Below, one piece after another: positions 1-8,216 of a stretch of DNA of 64,000 nt (positions are counted from its first letter, which is position 1; every line of letters begins with the position of its first letter). Where the stretch lies: NCBI GenBank assembly GCA_902494085.1, contig CABURU010000005.1, forward strand, positions 1 to 64,000, in the 5' to 3' direction. Position numbers and translations under genes: made by a program. The stretch comes from an uncultured Collinsella sp. (lineage in GTDB: Bacteria; Actinomycetota; Coriobacteriia; Coriobacteriales; Coriobacteriaceae). A model generated the notes under the pieces. The model ran no database searches and was not told where the DNA came from. It worked only from the letters and a program-made list of their open reading frames with translations.

Positions 1-48
1 AGGCGATTGGGGCCCCGTTTTTGCGTTGCGCCACTCGAAAGGATGGAT

Positions 49-1353
49 ATGGAGAAAACTGCAGAGCAGCTGCGCCGCGAGCACATTGCCCTAGAGGGCG
101 ACACCCATGGCAAGAACAAATGGGCGATTCTGTTTACCGTACTCATCATGACGTTTATGGTGTGTCTGGATTCGACCGTCGTGACCGTGGCGCTGCCCGT
201 GATGCAAAAGGAGCTGGGCGTGGGCCTCGATCGCATCCAGCTGGTGAGCTCGGTGTATCTGCTTGCGACATGCGTGGCTATGTTGCCGTTTGGCCGCTTA
301 GGTGACGTGCGCGGCAAGGTGAATGTGTTCCAGCTGGGCGTCATCGTCTTTTCGGTCGGTTCGCTGCTGTGCGGCCTTTCGGCCTCGCTCGAGGTTCTTA
401 TCCTGGCACGCATTGTTCAGGGCGTCGGTTGCGCGGCGGCCATGGCCAACAACATGGGTATCATCACCGAGTCGTTTCCGGCGCGCGAACGAGGCCGTGC
501 CATGGGTATTCTCGCGACCTTCGTGGCCCTCGGCATGATGTGTGGCCCCGTGCTCGGTGGCATGCTGGTGGCAAGCTTTCCCTGGGAGAGTATCTTTCTC
601 ATCAACCTGCCCATTGGCGTCATCTCGTTTATCGTGGGGCTCTACACGCTGCCGCATGTTAAGCCGGAGGCCGGCGAGCGCCCCATGTCCCTTGCTGAGG
701 CCGCTCGTCGCTGCTTTGCAAATTCGGCCTTCACCATCAACCTTGCCTGCATGCTCATCGTGTTCGTTGGCATTGGCGCATCCGAGTTTATTCTGCCGTT
801 CTATTTTCAGGACGCTCACGGCTTTGGTTCTGACATTTCCGGACTGCTCTTTTTGGCGTTGCCGATGGTGAATGCCTTTATCGGGCCGCTTTCGGGTACG
901 GTTTCGGACCGTGTTGGCTGCGAGGGCCCCACGGCGGTCGGCCTGGGCGTGTACGTGTGCGGTCTCTTTGCGGTAAGTACGCTCGACGAGCACTCTTCCA
1001 TCCCTGTGATTGTGTGCTGTGCCGCGTTTATGTCGTGCGGTACGTCGATTTTCCAGAGCCCCAATAACTCGCTGTATATGGGCTCGGCTCCACGCGAAGC
1101 GCTCGGCTTTGCAGGCAGCCTGGGCAGCCTGGCGCGCTATGCGGGTATGGCAGTGGGTATTACGGTGGCGTCGCATATCCTGTATGGGCAGATGAGCGTG
1201 GCGATGGGCGAGACCGTGACCAGTTTTGTTGCAGACCGTCCGGATGTGTTCCTGTTTGGCTTTCGTTCGGTATTCTACGTGCTCATGGCTGTGGCGGCAG
1301 TGGGCTTTGCGCTTGCCATGTTGCGTTTAGTGAAGATACGCGCCCGCCATTAG
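49..1353 (+). CDS. MFS drug-exporter-type transporter
   Basis: A 434-residue major facilitator superfamily protein with about 12 hydrophobic segments. The first membrane segment carries a LDSTVVTVALPVMQ stretch, the signature of the DHA2-type multidrug/H+ antiporters. GRLGDVRGK follows helix 2 (the MFS motif A loop) and GPVLGG sits in helix 5 (antiporter motif C). The family exports drugs or metabolites using the proton gradient; the substrate cannot be read from sequence. ATG at 49 is preferred because GAAAGG at 37-42 is spaced correctly for it; ATG at 43 is too close and a TTG at 7 is possible but lacks a ribosome site inside the window. It stands alone here; the upstream context is outside the window. 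Confidence 0.85.
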   Translation: MEKTAEQLRREHIALEGDTHGKNKWAILFTVLIMTFMVCLDSTVVTVALPVMQKELGVGLDRIQLVSSVYLLATCVAMLPFGRLGDVRGKVNVFQLGVIVFSVGSLLCGLSASLEVLILARIVQGVGCAAAMANNMGIITESFPARERGRAMGILATFVALGMMCGPVLGGMLVASFPWESIFLINLPIGVISFIVGLYTLPHVKPEAGERPMSLAEAARRCFANSAFTINLACMLIVFVGIGASEFILPFYFQDAHGFGSDISGLLFLALPMVNAFIGPLSGTVSDRVGCEGPTAVGLGVYVCGLFAVSTLDEHSSIPVIVCCAAFMSCGTSIFQSPNNSLYMGSAPREALGFAGSLGSLARYAGMAVGITVASHILYGQMSVAMGETVTSFVADRPDVFLFGFRSVFYVLMAVAAVGFALAMLRLVKIRARH

Positions 1354-1510
1354 CGTGTTGGGAGGCTGTCTGCCACGATTCGCGCCGTCCCAAAAAGACT
1401 GGTTTGTGGTGCGATGCTGCTTGTGGGGCGGGCGGGGGTCGGTCCGTGGTAGACTATCGAACAACGTTTATTAATCGCGCGGTATCGTTGCCGCGAGAAG
1501 GGGTTGCGCC

Positions 1511-2089
1511 ATGCAGGAGCTTGAGGATCGTATTCGCCATGACGGCATCGTAAAGGCCGGTAACGTCCTTAAGGTTGATGCCTTCCTCAACCACCAGTGC
1601 GACGTTGAGCTGTTCGACCACATGGGCGCCGAGTGGGCCCGTCTGTTCAAGGATGTCGAGATCAACAAGATCCTGACGATCGAGGCTTCGGGCATTGGCA
1701 TGGCTTGCATCGCGGCCCAGCATTTTGGCGGCGTGCCGGTGGTCTTTGCCAAGAAGGCGCAGTCCATCAACCTTGACGGCGAGCAGTATGCCACGACCAT
1801 CTATTCCTTTACCAAGCAGAAGGAGTACCCGGTCATCGTTGGCAAGCGCTTCCTGTCCGAGGGCGACAAGGTCCTGATCATCGACGACTTTTTGGCCAAC
1901 GGCTGCGCGCTCGAGGGTCTTATCAAGATCTGCGAGGCTGCAGGTGCCGAGGTATCCGGCATTGGCATTGCGGTGGAGAAGGGCTTCCAGGGCGGTGGCG
2001 ATAAGCTCCGTGAGCGCGGCTTCCGCGTTGAGAGCCTGGCCCGTATCGCCGATATGGACTGCGAGACCGGCGAGATCACCTTCGCCTAA
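1511..2089 (+). CDS. xpt: Xanthine phosphoribosyltransferase
   Basis: A 192-residue type I phosphoribosyltransferase, the usual length for Xpt. It transfers ribose-5-phosphate from PRPP to xanthine to give XMP in cytosolic purine salvage. The PRPP-binding loop VLIIDDFLANG (about residues 122-132) and the Xpt-typical LTIEASGIG (about 57-65) are present, as is the C-terminal IAVEKGFQGGG. The ATG has a strong GAGAAGGGG ribosome site 8 bases upstream. No purine riboswitch fold could be recognised in the 157-base upstream gap. A hairpin with a T-run follows the stop. Confidence 0.93.
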   Translation: MQELEDRIRHDGIVKAGNVLKVDAFLNHQCDVELFDHMGAEWARLFKDVEINKILTIEASGIGMACIAAQHFGGVPVVFAKKAQSINLDGEQYATTIYSFTKQKEYPVIVGKRFLSEGDKVLIIDDFLANGCALEGLIKICEAAGAEVSGIGIAVEKGFQGGGDKLRERGFRVESLARIADMDCETGEITFA

Positions 2090-2112
2090 GCGCGCAACAC
2101 AAGCGATTGGTA

Positions 2113-2152
2113 TGCGATGTGACAAAGGGACTGTCCCTTTGTCGCATTTTTT
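2113..2152 (+). terminator. Rho-independent terminator after xpt
   Basis: A perfect 10-base inverted repeat (GACAAAGGGA at 2121-2130, TCCCTTTGTC at 2134-2143) with a three-base loop, extended by TGCGA/CGCA pairing, is followed by six T residues. It sits between xpt and the next ribosome binding site, so it most likely ends the xpt transcript. Confidence 0.75.
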
Positions 2153-2171
2153 GTATGAGGGGGGTGTTGAT

Positions 2172-2552
2172 ATGGATGAGAACAAGATGGGATGGCGCGA
2201 GTATGCGCGCTATGCCGAGATGTCGGCCGAGGAGTTGGCACGCGATTGCGAGGTGCAGGTGTTTCGCGCGACGGGCCCGGGCGGACAAGGCGTCAACACG
2301 ACTGACTCGGCGGTGCGCATGAAGCATATCCCTTCGGGGATTACCGTGACGGCACGCGAGAGCCGCAGTCAGTTTCAGAATCGCAGCTGCTGTTTGCGTA
2401 AGCTACGCGCTGAGCTTGAGCGTCGCGGGCGTCCACCGCGCCGACGCGTAAAGACCAAGGTGCCTCAGCGCTCTCGCCAGCGCAGGCTCAACGACAAGCA
2501 CTTCAACGCCATTAAAAAGGCCAACCGTCGCAAGCCGGGCAGCGACGAATAG
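2172..2552 (+). CDS. Release-factor-like GGQ protein (RF-1 domain only)
   Basis: A 126-residue protein consisting of just the catalytic domain of class I release factors. The GPGGQGVNTTDSAVR stretch (about residues 35-49) contains the universally conserved GGQ that triggers peptidyl-tRNA hydrolysis, and is followed by HIPSGITVTARESRSQ as in RF1/RF2. The stop-codon recognition domains are absent and the C-terminus is Arg/Lys rich. This layout resembles stalled-ribosome rescue factors (ArfB/YaeJ and related RF-like proteins), so rescue or a damaged-translation role is the best inference. ATG at 2172 is chosen because of the GAGGGGGG site just upstream. Confidence 0.75.
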   Translation: MDENKMGWREYARYAEMSAEELARDCEVQVFRATGPGGQGVNTTDSAVRMKHIPSGITVTARESRSQFQNRSCCLRKLRAELERRGRPPRRRVKTKVPQRSRQRRLNDKHFNAIKKANRRKPGSDE

Positions 2553-2560
2553 CCTTCTCA

Positions 2561-2631
2561 TAAGTTGCGGTGAAATAGGGACTGTTTTGCGGCTTTACCT
2601 GCATAAACAGTCCCTATTTCACCGCAACTTA
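2561..2631. repeat. Palindromic repeat family 1, copy A
   Basis: Two perfect 27-base arms (2561-2587 and 2605-2631) beginning TAAGTTGCGGTGAAATAG surround a 17-base loop. The same arm sequence recurs at 19660, 20972, 58838 and 60375. It lies between two convergent genes and could also act as a two-way terminator. Confidence 0.9.
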
Positions 2632-2638
2632 GGTGGGC

Positions 2639-3601
2639 CTAGCGGGTGGGGCGCCAGACGTGGAGGGCGCCGCCGAGGACGTCGACCTCGATGCGCGAGG
2701 CGACAACGGGCTCGCCGTCGGCCTGGATGGGGTAGTCGGGCTCCTCAAAGGTAAGCGCGGCATGGCGGCAGCGGCGCATACGAACCGGCGGCAACTTGGT
2801 ATGGTGACCGTCCTTGGCCGAAAGAAACATAGGCAGGGCAACCGCGCGAGGGACAGGGCCGCAGGCGTAGCAGACGTCGAGTGCACCGTCGCAGGGGTCG
2901 GCATCGGGGCAGATGCGATAGCCCGAGCCATACGTGGGGCCCAGCTGAATCGCCATAACGATCGCGCGTACGCGCTCGGCGGGCGCGCGATCAAAGCTAA
3001 CTGTCATGGGGTAGTTGCGATAGCGCAGGCCAAACTGCTCAAGTCCCGAGAGGGTGTAGAGCGGCGCGCCCGTCAAACCGGTCTTTTTGCGCAGCTCGGT
3101 GGTGCCAAGGCCGATAGCAGCATCGATGCCGATCGAAAGCGTCTGGTCATAGTACTCAACGGAACATTCGCCGCTACCGCTTGCGGGGTTCCATGAGCGA
3201 ATCCGCCCGATGTCCTGACGCTGCAGCTCACAGGTGAGCAGCGCGCCAAAATTCTTGCCGGAGAAATCTTCGATGCCGAGCGTCTGGGCAAAATCGTTGC
3301 CGGAGCCCACGGGCAGGACGGCAAGAGCGGGGCGGGCGTCCTCCTTTTGCGTCATAAGCCCGTTGACGACCTCGTGGATCACGCCGTCGCCGCCGAGTGC
3401 GATAACGGTGCGATAGCCCTGAGCCTGTGCGGCAAGCTCCTTGGCGTGTCCCATGTGCTCGGTTAGCACCAGGTCAAACTGGGATGCGCGCGCGGTCATA
3501 TCCAAAAAGCGTTGCAGGCGCTCGGCAACTTCGCGTGCCGCACCCGACTGGGCGGCTGGGTTGGCGATGATGAGCGTGCGACCAAAATCAGTTCCGTGCA
3601 T
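2639..3601 (-). CDS. YegS/DagK-family lipid kinase
   Basis: About 320 residues, the normal length of the diacylglycerol kinase/YegS family, which phosphorylates diacylglycerol or related lipids with ATP at the membrane surface. Family marks include IIANPAAQSG near the N-terminus, the nucleotide loop ALGGDGVIHEVVNGL, and LPVGSGNDFAQTLGI. The C-terminal half contains the expected beta-sandwich with GYRICPDADPCDGALDVC and QADGEPV. GTG/ATG alternatives lie further upstream to 3673, but ATG at 3601 has a GGGAG site 7 bases away on the minus strand and begins directly at the conserved region. The exact lipid is unknown. Confidence 0.85.
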   Translation of the reverse strand: MHGTDFGRTLIIANPAAQSGAAREVAERLQRFLDMTARASQFDLVLTEHMGHAKELAAQAQGYRTVIALGGDGVIHEVVNGLMTQKEDARPALAVLPVGSGNDFAQTLGIEDFSGKNFGALLTCELQRQDIGRIRSWNPASGSGECSVEYYDQTLSIGIDAAIGLGTTELRKKTGLTGAPLYTLSGLEQFGLRYRNYPMTVSFDRAPAERVRAIVMAIQLGPTYGSGYRICPDADPCDGALDVCYACGPVPRAVALPMFLSAKDGHHTKLPPVRMRRCRHAALTFEEPDYPIQADGEPVVASRIEVDVLGGALHVWRPTR

Positions 3602-3688
3602 GGGGTGACTCCCGGCGTATGACGTGACGGTGCGGTCTCGCTCGGGTCGAATTGCTCCCGATTGTGGCTGCACGGCGAATACTAACGT

Positions 3689-5110
3689 CTACTCTATCAG
3701 GTCGTTGTGGCGCTCGATAGCCTCTGCCACCGTGCCGCCCTCGTCCACAATAAGCGAGCGGCGCTTGGGTGAGATGATGCGCTGGGCGGGGTACACGCCG
3801 CGGTGGCCGCCGGCGAGATAGCTGATAAACGCCATGATCACGAAGAAGCCGGCGGCCGTGCCGTGGAACAGGTCGATGGCCATCATACAGGTGGTGATGG
3901 GCACGTTGAGGCCGGCGCAGAAGACGCCGAGCATGCCGAGAGCCGCCAGAAAACTGGGGTCGAGACCGGTGAGGCAGCCGATCCAGCCACCGAGTGCCGC
4001 ACCGATGCCAAACAGGGGCGTGACCTCGCCGCCTTGGAAGCCCGCGCCCAGGGTAAGCGCTGTGACGACCAACTTGATGGCTGCGTCCGCCAGGGTGGTG
4101 TTGCCTGCAAATCCGGCGCCGGAAAGCCACGTGGAAAGGCCGGCGTAGTCCCAGGCGTCGAGGAGGGCATAGGCGGCCAAAACCACGAGTGCGCCGATGA
4201 GTGCGCGAACAAGGTAATTGGTGATAAAGCGACCGTACAGGCTCTTGACGGTTCGAACCGACCAGGCAAAGAGACGTGCCGTCAGACCGAAGATAATGGC
4301 GCTGATAACAACGATGACAACCGTCCGTGGTGTCATGGTGGGAACGCTGGCGATGACATTCGCTTCGTACTCGGTACCCAGGGCGAGTGATGTAAAGTAG
4401 CCGGTAAACGAGGCGACCAGACAGTAGATGCCCGCGGTGTAGTCGATCTTGCCGATAAAGCACATTTCCATGCCAAAGAACGCGCCGGCAAGGGGTGAAC
4501 CGAATACGGCGCCAAAAGCGGATGAGATGCCGGCGAGCATGAGGTCGTGGTGGTCATGCTTTTTGAGGTGGGCGAGGCTCGAGATGTTGCTGGCGATGGT
4601 GCCGCCAATCTGCACCGCGGCTCCCTCGCGACCGGCCGACCCGCCCGTTAGGTGCGTGAGCGTGGAGCAGACGAAGGTGAGAACGGCCATGCGCATATGG
4701 ATAAGGCGTGTGCCCAGGGCGGAGTCGATGACCAGGTTGTTACCTCGTTTGGCGGCAAGGCCGTGGTTTTTGTACACCCATGCGGTGGCAACGCCCACAA
4801 CGGGAAGCAACGCGTAAATCCACACGTGGTGCTCGCGATAATCGGTCGCGATATTCAGCGAGGCCAAAAATGCCCAAGCGGCAACACCCATGGCGAGCGA
4901 GACGATGACGACGAGCGCGAGCAGTTTGGCGCTTGCAAACAGGTTGCGGGCGTTGCGGCGTGTGTCGGCGGCCAAGAGCTGCTCGGAGCGGGTGAGTTGA
5001 CGCCTGCCGGCCATGATGACGTCGCTAAGGGAGAAAAAGCCGCCATCGTCGAGCGGCTGGGAATGATCCTGCGCTTCGTTTGCGCTTTCGGGTTTGTTGT
5101 TATGAGCCAT
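3689..5110 (-). CDS. ClC-family chloride channel/antiporter
   Basis: A 473-residue integral membrane protein of the voltage-gated chloride channel family, which moves Cl- (or F-/other anions) by channel or H+-antiport mechanism. It has GSAGREGAAVQIG, the GREGP selectivity motif with Ala instead of Pro, and GFQGGEVTPLFGIGAALGG, corresponding to the GxFxP region. The N-terminal 60 residues are polar and cytosolic. ATG at 5110 has an AGAGGA site upstream on the minus strand; an ATG 9 codons earlier is less well placed. Transport mode cannot be decided here. Confidence 0.85.
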   Translation of the reverse strand: MAHNNKPESANEAQDHSQPLDDGGFFSLSDVIMAGRRQLTRSEQLLAADTRRNARNLFASAKLLALVVIVSLAMGVAAWAFLASLNIATDYREHHVWIYALLPVVGVATAWVYKNHGLAAKRGNNLVIDSALGTRLIHMRMAVLTFVCSTLTHLTGGSAGREGAAVQIGGTIASNISSLAHLKKHDHHDLMLAGISSAFGAVFGSPLAGAFFGMEMCFIGKIDYTAGIYCLVASFTGYFTSLALGTEYEANVIASVPTMTPRTVVIVVISAIIFGLTARLFAWSVRTVKSLYGRFITNYLVRALIGALVVLAAYALLDAWDYAGLSTWLSGAGFAGNTTLADAAIKLVVTALTLGAGFQGGEVTPLFGIGAALGGWIGCLTGLDPSFLAALGMLGVFCAGLNVPITTCMMAIDLFHGTAAGFFVIMAFISYLAGGHRGVYPAQRIISPKRRSLIVDEGGTVAEAIERHNDLIE

Positions 5111-5319
5111 ATATTCCTCTTTTAGGTTGCAACGCAAGCATTATAAAACGCGGCAAGCGCGACGAGCCGGTGGGTTGGTTTCCATTCTGTTTCGCGGCTT
5201 GCGGCCGACAGGTGTATTTGCGGGTACAGGCCAAATCGCGGTCGCGCGTCGGGGATTATACTGAGACAAGCATAAAGAATCGGCGCTCCTGTTGTGCGCC
5301 GTGGCATTAAGAGGTGCAT

Positions 5320-6582
5320 ATGGCAGAGAAACTCATTCCGCTGGAGGACGCGCAGTCGATTGTTCTGTTGCACGTTGCTCCGACCAATCTCGTAGAGATT
5401 CCCGTGTGGCAGGCGGCTGGTTTTCCCTTGGCCGAGGATGCTGTGGCCGATATCGACATTTCGCCGTTTGCCAACAGCGCTATGGACGGATATGCCGTGC
5501 GCTCGGCGGATTTGGCGCAGGCGTCTGGTGAGACGCCTGTGACGCTCGACGTTATCGGACACGAGGCTGCGGGCCATGTGTTTGAGGGTGCTCTTGGCCC
5601 GGGCGAGACGGTCCGCATTATGACAGGCGCGCCGGTGCCCGAGGGTGCCGACGCCGTAGTGAAATACGAGATCGTCGAGGTGCTTGACGGCGATGGCAAC
5701 GAGGGCTCGCACGTCCGCTTCTCGGCGCCGGCCAAGGTGGGGGAGAACGTTCGCTCTGCCGCCGAGGAGGCCCATGCCGGCGATGTTGTGATACACGCCG
5801 GCGAGGTCGTGGCTCCGGCGGGCGCGGGCCTGCTGGCAAGCGCCGGTTACGCGAGCGTGAAGGTGCACGCTGCCCCACGTGTGGGCATCATCTCGCTGGG
5901 CACGGAATTGGTCGCACCGAGTAAAGTACCGGCGCGCGGTCAGATTCGCGATTCCAACTCCTCGGCGTTGATGGCCGAAGCACTCGATGCAGGAGCCGAG
6001 CCCGTGTTCTACGGCATTGCGTCTGATGATGAGCAGGCGATTGCCGAGCTCGTGCATCGCGCGGTGCAAGAGTGCGATTTTGTCATTACGAGCGGAGGCG
6101 CCTCGGCGGGCGATTACGACTATGTGACGGCACTCGTCCGGCGCGAGGGCGAGGTGCTGTTCGATCGCATCTCGATGCGTCCGGGCAAGGCCATCACGTT
6201 TGGCTTGCTCGGGGGTAAGCCCTACCTGGGGCTTTCAGGCAATCCGGCTGCGGCGTATGTGGGCTTTGAGATGCTCGCCCGTCCGGCGATTCGCAAGATG
6301 CGCGGCTTTGCCGAGGGTCCGCGTCCCGTGCAGCAGGCGACGCTCACACACGGTGTGAAAAAGCGCCAGGACCGACGCTTCTTCGATCGCGCCACGGTTT
6401 TGCGCGACCCCGAGACCGGTGAGCTGATGGTGACCGGGGCCAAGACGCAGAATTCGGCGCTGCTCGGCACGATGCAGCGGGCCAACTGCCTGCTGCGTAT
6501 TGACGAAGGACCGTGCGAGCTCAAGGCGGGAGATGTCGTGGACGTTGTTCGCGTCGACCTGCCCGAGGGCACCGTGTTGTAG
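5320..6582 (+). CDS. moeA: Molybdopterin molybdenumtransferase MoeA
   Basis: A 420-residue MoeA. It inserts molybdate into adenylylated molybdopterin to give Mo cofactor in the cytosol. The signature PFANSAMDGYAVR is near residues 50-62, with MTGAPVPEGADAVVKYE, then SGGASAGDYDYV and the C-terminal domain IV ending PEGTVL. ATG at 5320 follows AAGAGG by 5 bases; a GTG two codons earlier is a weaker alternative. Ten bases separate it from the MogA-type gene downstream, so the two form an operon, followed by the molybdate transporter genes. The window's Mo enzymes (FdhF, the xanthine-dehydrogenase-type enzyme and an orphan oxidoreductase) all depend on this step. Confidence 0.93.
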   Translation: MAEKLIPLEDAQSIVLLHVAPTNLVEIPVWQAAGFPLAEDAVADIDISPFANSAMDGYAVRSADLAQASGETPVTLDVIGHEAAGHVFEGALGPGETVRIMTGAPVPEGADAVVKYEIVEVLDGDGNEGSHVRFSAPAKVGENVRSAAEEAHAGDVVIHAGEVVAPAGAGLLASAGYASVKVHAAPRVGIISLGTELVAPSKVPARGQIRDSNSSALMAEALDAGAEPVFYGIASDDEQAIAELVHRAVQECDFVITSGGASAGDYDYVTALVRREGEVLFDRISMRPGKAITFGLLGGKPYLGLSGNPAAAYVGFEMLARPAIRKMRGFAEGPRPVQQATLTHGVKKRQDRRFFDRATVLRDPETGELMVTGAKTQNSALLGTMQRANCLLRIDEGPCELKAGDVVDVVRVDLPEGTVL

Positions 6583-6592
6583 GAGGAATGCT

Positions 6593-7072
6593 GTGGAGTT
6601 GAAGATATCGATTGTGACGTGCTCGGATACGCGTGATCTTGCCCAGGACGAGGCTGGAGCCGCACTCGAGGAACTTATCGAGGCACAGGGCTGGACGGTC
6701 GCCTCACATGTGGTCGTGCGCGATGACGTCAGCGAGATTGGTGATGCCATTGTGGAAGCCGCCGATGAGTGCCACGCCAATGTCGTGCTCACCTGCGGCG
6801 GCACGGGGCTTTCGATGCGCGATGTGACGCCCGAGGCGACGCGTGCCGTCTGCGACCGCGATGTGCCGGGTATTGCAGAGGCGATTCGCGCGTACTCCAT
6901 GACCAAGACGCGCCGCGCCATGCTCTCGCGCGCTATTTGCATGCAACGAGGTCATACACTTGTCGTAAACTTTCCCGGTTCTACGAAGGCCGCCCGCGAA
7001 AGCTGGGAGGCCATAGCAGACCAGCTGGAGCATGCGGCTCAGATGACAGCGGGCGGCGGACATACCAACTAA
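6593..7072 (+). CDS. Molybdopterin adenylyltransferase (MogA/MoaB family)
   Basis: A 159-residue protein of the MogA/MoaB family, which adenylylates molybdopterin before MoeA adds molybdenum. The ligand-binding CGGTGLSMRDVTPEAT stretch (GGTG...D.TPE) is intact, and VVNFPGSTKAARESW matches the family C-terminus. GTG at 6593 is taken as the start because a perfect AGGAGG lies 6 bases upstream just after the moeA stop. Whether it is orthologous to MogA or MoaB cannot be settled by eye; with moeA adjacent, the MogA role is likely. Confidence 0.88.
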   Translation: MELKISIVTCSDTRDLAQDEAGAALEELIEAQGWTVASHVVVRDDVSEIGDAIVEAADECHANVVLTCGGTGLSMRDVTPEATRAVCDRDVPGIAEAIRAYSMTKTRRAMLSRAICMQRGHTLVVNFPGSTKAARESWEAIADQLEHAAQMTAGGGHTN

Positions 7073-7085
7073 GCGGTTTACCTGC

Positions 7086-7117
7086 GGCGGGGCGACCTGA
7101 ACGGCTGCTCCGCCTTT
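7086..7117 (+). terminator. Terminator after the moeA-mogA pair
   Basis: GGCGGGGC (7086-7093) pairs with GCTCCGCC (7107-7114) with one mismatch and a 13-base loop, followed by a short T-rich tract. Confidence 0.5.
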
Positions 7118-7162
7118 GTTTTCCACCGAAGCGACGCCGAGGTGCACGCTAACTCGAAACTA

Positions 7163-7229
7163 TATTCTCTGACGAGAATAATTTCTCACTATCATTATTC
7201 GCGCGAAAGTATAATCTGATTGCAGATTA
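7163..7229 (+). promoter_or_regulatory. Promoter/operator region of modABC
   Basis: Two perfect inverted repeats with the same architecture (7-base arms, 4-base spacer) lie here: TATTCTC-TGAC-GAGAATA (7163-7180) and TAATCTG-ATTG-CAGATTA (7212-7229). The second overlaps a perfect TATAAT -10 box at 7210-7215. The -35 region is not well conserved. A repressor binding the second palindrome would block RNA polymerase; a molybdate- or metal-responsive regulator is an inference, and no ModE gene is in the window. Confidence 0.55.
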
Positions 7230-7275
7230 AAGCCCGCGGTGGGGTACCCGGGCACAAGGTCCGAAAGGGTTGAAC

Positions 7276-8148
7276 ATGTTCGATATGGTTTCTCGCCGCG
7301 GTTTTCTCTCGCTTTCTGCTGCCACTGCCGCCGGCCTTGGCCTTGCCGGCTGCTCCGGTAACAAGACGTCTGAGCCGGCCGGCCCCGATGCCGGTTCTGC
7401 TAAGGCATCTTCCAAGAAAGCTGTCGAGCTGCAGGTCTTTGCCGCCAACTCGCTCGAGAAGGCTCTGCCCGAGGTTCAGGAGCTTTACACTGAGCAGACC
7501 GGCACCACGTTTGCCGACACGCAGTTTAAGGCGTCCGGTGACCTTGTCGAGCAGGTGCGCGCCGGTGCCACGGTTGACGTGCTCATCACCGCTTCCAAGG
7601 GCACCATGGATGACGCTGCGACCGCTGAGCTCGTCGACGCCGACACACGTGAGGACATGTTCGTCAACGACCTCGTGATCATTCGCGCCGAGGGTTCCGA
7701 CACCAAGGTCGAGGCCATCGCGGACGTTGCGAACCTGGACGGCAAGATCGCCATTGGCGACGCCAAGACCGTTCCTGCCGGCAAGTACGCCAACCAGGCG
7801 CTGGCTTCCGTGGGGCTCTACACTGGTACCGAGGGTGACGACGGCGAGTACGCGCCCGAGCTCGCCGACAAGGTCGCGCTGGCCGACAAGGTCGGCACCG
7901 CTGCCGCCTATGTTTCTGCGGGTGACTGCGTTGCCGGTTTTGTCTACAGCTCCGACATCTTCCGCTACGACGGCATCGAGGAAGCCTTTGTGTGCCCCGA
8001 GGATTCGCACGAGCCCATCGTCTATCCGGGCGCTGTCGCCGATGGCTCTGAGCATGCCGACGAGGCCAAGGCGTTTATCGACTTTTGCCTGTCGAACAAG
8101 AAGGCCCAGAAGATTTGGGCCAAGTACGGCTTTGAGCTTTCCGAGTAG
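7276..8148 (+). CDS. modA: Molybdate ABC transporter substrate-binding lipoprotein
   Basis: A 290-residue periplasmic-type binding protein. The N-terminus has a twin-arginine-like SRRGFLSLS followed by a hydrophobic stretch and a lipobox LAGC (Cys at about residue 26), so the mature protein is probably a membrane-anchored lipoprotein. The mature part begins VELQVFAANSLEKALPEV, typical of ModA, and contains the oxyanion-binding AVDVLITAS-like segment (VDVLITASKGTMDDA) and TVPAGKYANQAL. It delivers molybdate (or tungstate) to the membrane channel encoded next. ATG at 7276 is 6 bases after GAAAGGG. First gene of modABC. Confidence 0.9.
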   Translation: MFDMVSRRGFLSLSAATAAGLGLAGCSGNKTSEPAGPDAGSAKASSKKAVELQVFAANSLEKALPEVQELYTEQTGTTFADTQFKASGDLVEQVRAGATVDVLITASKGTMDDAATAELVDADTREDMFVNDLVIIRAEGSDTKVEAIADVANLDGKIAIGDAKTVPAGKYANQALASVGLYTGTEGDDGEYAPELADKVALADKVGTAAAYVSAGDCVAGFVYSSDIFRYDGIEEAFVCPEDSHEPIVYPGAVADGSEHADEAKAFIDFCLSNKKAQKIWAKYGFELSE

Positions 8149-8216
8149 TGCGGCTTGGCGCGATAATTCCATCGTTTTGTGTCTCACTCCGTCCTTGTAT
8201 TCGCTTGGAGCTTTTC

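Noticed and set aside
1354..1510. Purine riboswitch before xpt
   Set aside because: Conserved loop sequences of the purine aptamer were not found in the 157-base gap.
5111..5319. Molybdenum cofactor riboswitch before moeA
   Set aside because: Only a small CGGCGC/GCGCCG hairpin near 5280-5301 and a TATACT box could be seen; the aptamer's conserved parts were not recognised.
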